64,000 nt of DNA, taken from Pleuronectes platessa. Its lineage: Eukaryota; Chordata; Actinopteri; Pleuronectiformes; Pleuronectidae. The position numbers and the translations under genes were made by a program. How positions within the stretch are numbered: the stretch's first letter is position 1; each line of letters opens with the position of its first letter. Positions 62,846-64,000 of the stretch are shown here, piece after piece. The notes below the pieces were generated by a model. It made no database searches, was not told where the DNA came from, and was given only the letters and a program-made list of their open reading frames with translations. The stretch spans positions 15,679,185 through 15,743,184 of the forward strand of contig NC_070629.1 in assembly GCF_947347685.1 (NCBI RefSeq). Direction: 5' to 3'.

Positions 62846-63790
62846 CACATCTCCCACCCCTATTCCCACTTGCTAAATAATGTTGGATTGTGCCGGGAAT
62901 TGGGCAAGAGGGATTGTCTACGTGTGTGTCGGGGTGGGGTGGGTTGGGGGAGGTGTTGGGGCTTTAAGATGAACAGTGGAATGACAACTCGCTGAAAGTT
63001 CTCAGGGAAGTGCTTGTGTCTGGCCACGGAGCAGGCAGCTGATTTGGGATAGGGCGTTAGCATAACAAAGGGCCTGAGCCTGTGAACTTGGGGCACCTTT
63101 CGACCCTGGCGCTCTGGGGATGAATAGTCTCGGGGCCTCCCCATAGAGCACCCCTATCGCTATCCTGATCGTGGCTAAATTGTTAATCAGGGTAATTTAA
63201 TATAGTTTTCAATATGCCTCATCTCTCATCGGGAAAGCATTCACTGCCCCTTCTAGCCTTCCCGCTTAAAACAAAAATCCCACCCTATTCAAGCAGGCGA
63301 GACAGACAGCTGCAGGTCTTATAGGCTTCTCAATTTAAATGTCCAACATCAACATCTTGGAGGCCTCAGCCCTGTGTTTGTGTGTTGCATACGTGTGCAT
63401 GTCCGAGGGTGTGAACCAAAGAATCCTGTCTTTCCTGCCCATGAACACACAGCAGGTTGTCCAGGCCTGTGTCAATATGGACGTGCAAACTCAAATACAC
63501 CAAGTTGATTAACTGCATATGTATGTGGATAAAAGAGGGGACAATGACAGAGCTGTAATGTGCAATTTTAACACCTCGGCTCCTTGCTCCTAACAAAAAT
63601 ACTACGGCCTCACCATCTTAGTTTTCACAAAGTGCGATGCCACATATTTACTCTGACCTGGGCTCAGAAGACGAGAAAATGAGGCAGTGTCTTCAAGCGC
63701 CGACAAGACAGACAATCTCGGGTTCTTTTCCTCTCTGACCCGGATCAGAGTGAGGTCAGTGGGAGCAGTAACTCTCGTTCTCGGGACAGG

Positions 63791-63983
63791 TGACGTCAGG
63801 TCTTCCGGTGGCAGTGTCCAGTAAAGCTAAGGTGAGTCATCAGACTCTGGGCCCTGGTTTTAGTTGGTGTGAGTTGGAAAAACCAATCCACACACACACA
63901 CACAAACACACAAACACACACACTCAAGGCCTGGGTCCTGACTCTGCTGTCTATAAATACAAACTGTAATCGAGGCTGACTCA
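63791..63983 (+). promoter_or_regulatory. CRE and AP-1 motif group
   Basis: A perfect CRE palindrome TGACGTCA (63791-63798), then AP-1 sites TGAGTCA (63833-63839) and TGACTCA (63977-63983). A MEF2-like CTATAAATAC (one mismatch) lies near 63950. The block is non-repetitive apart from a CA run. Confidence 0.4.
63889..63923. repeat. Interrupted (CA)n microsatellite
   Basis: CA runs split by two CAAA interruptions. Confidence 0.93.
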
Positions 63984-64000
63984 GACACTTCATGGCTCTC

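Larger units (their letters stand above)
57081..64000. other. Upstream flank of tmem161b
   Basis: No gene supported. It contains CNE-like blocks, the octamer cluster, four GA/GT/CA microsatellites and the CRE/AP-1 group at the edge. No mature miR-9 sequence was found on either strand by eye. Confidence 0.65.

Overview
The window is nuclear genomic DNA from a ray-finned fish, probably a percomorph-like teleost. The signs are one vertebrate gene with short GT-AG introns, very many long CA/GT and GA/CT microsatellites, a tRNA-derived SINE, a decayed non-LTR retrotransposon with a simple-repeat 3' tail, and several interspersed repeats of teleost type. I see no bacterial, phage, CRISPR or operon-like content.

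The only protein-coding gene I can support is tmem161b (transmembrane protein 161B) on the minus strand. It has 12 exons between 56601 and 43199. Every splice junction reads GT-AG, all phases agree, and the joined frame is 492 codons plus a stop. The protein aligns end to end with vertebrate TMEM161B. Exon 1 contributes only the ATG. The first minus-strand AATAAA past the stop is about 2.5 kb away, so the 3'UTR probably reaches about 40655.

Layout: 1-40655 is a gene desert downstream of tmem161b. It holds microsatellites, a SINE (13221-13480), a truncated LINE (13510-14360), two copies of a hairpin-ended repeat (18752-18962 and 22760-23250), other repeat remnants, and many unique blocks that look like vertebrate conserved noncoding elements (CNEs). 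40655-43198 is the probable 3'UTR, 43199-56601 the gene, and 56602-64000 the promoter and upstream desert.

In human 5q14.3 TMEM161B lies beside LINC00461/MIR9-2 and MEF2C, with deserts rich in enhancers. The fish window has the same look. It carries RFX X-box motifs, CTCF-like motifs, a triple POU octamer upstream of the promoter, a CRE/AP-1 group at the right edge and an inverted forkhead palindrome in intron 1. No mature miR-9 match was found, so any mir-9/mef2c orthologue would lie beyond the right edge. All regulatory calls come from reading motifs by eye, without conservation or chromatin data.
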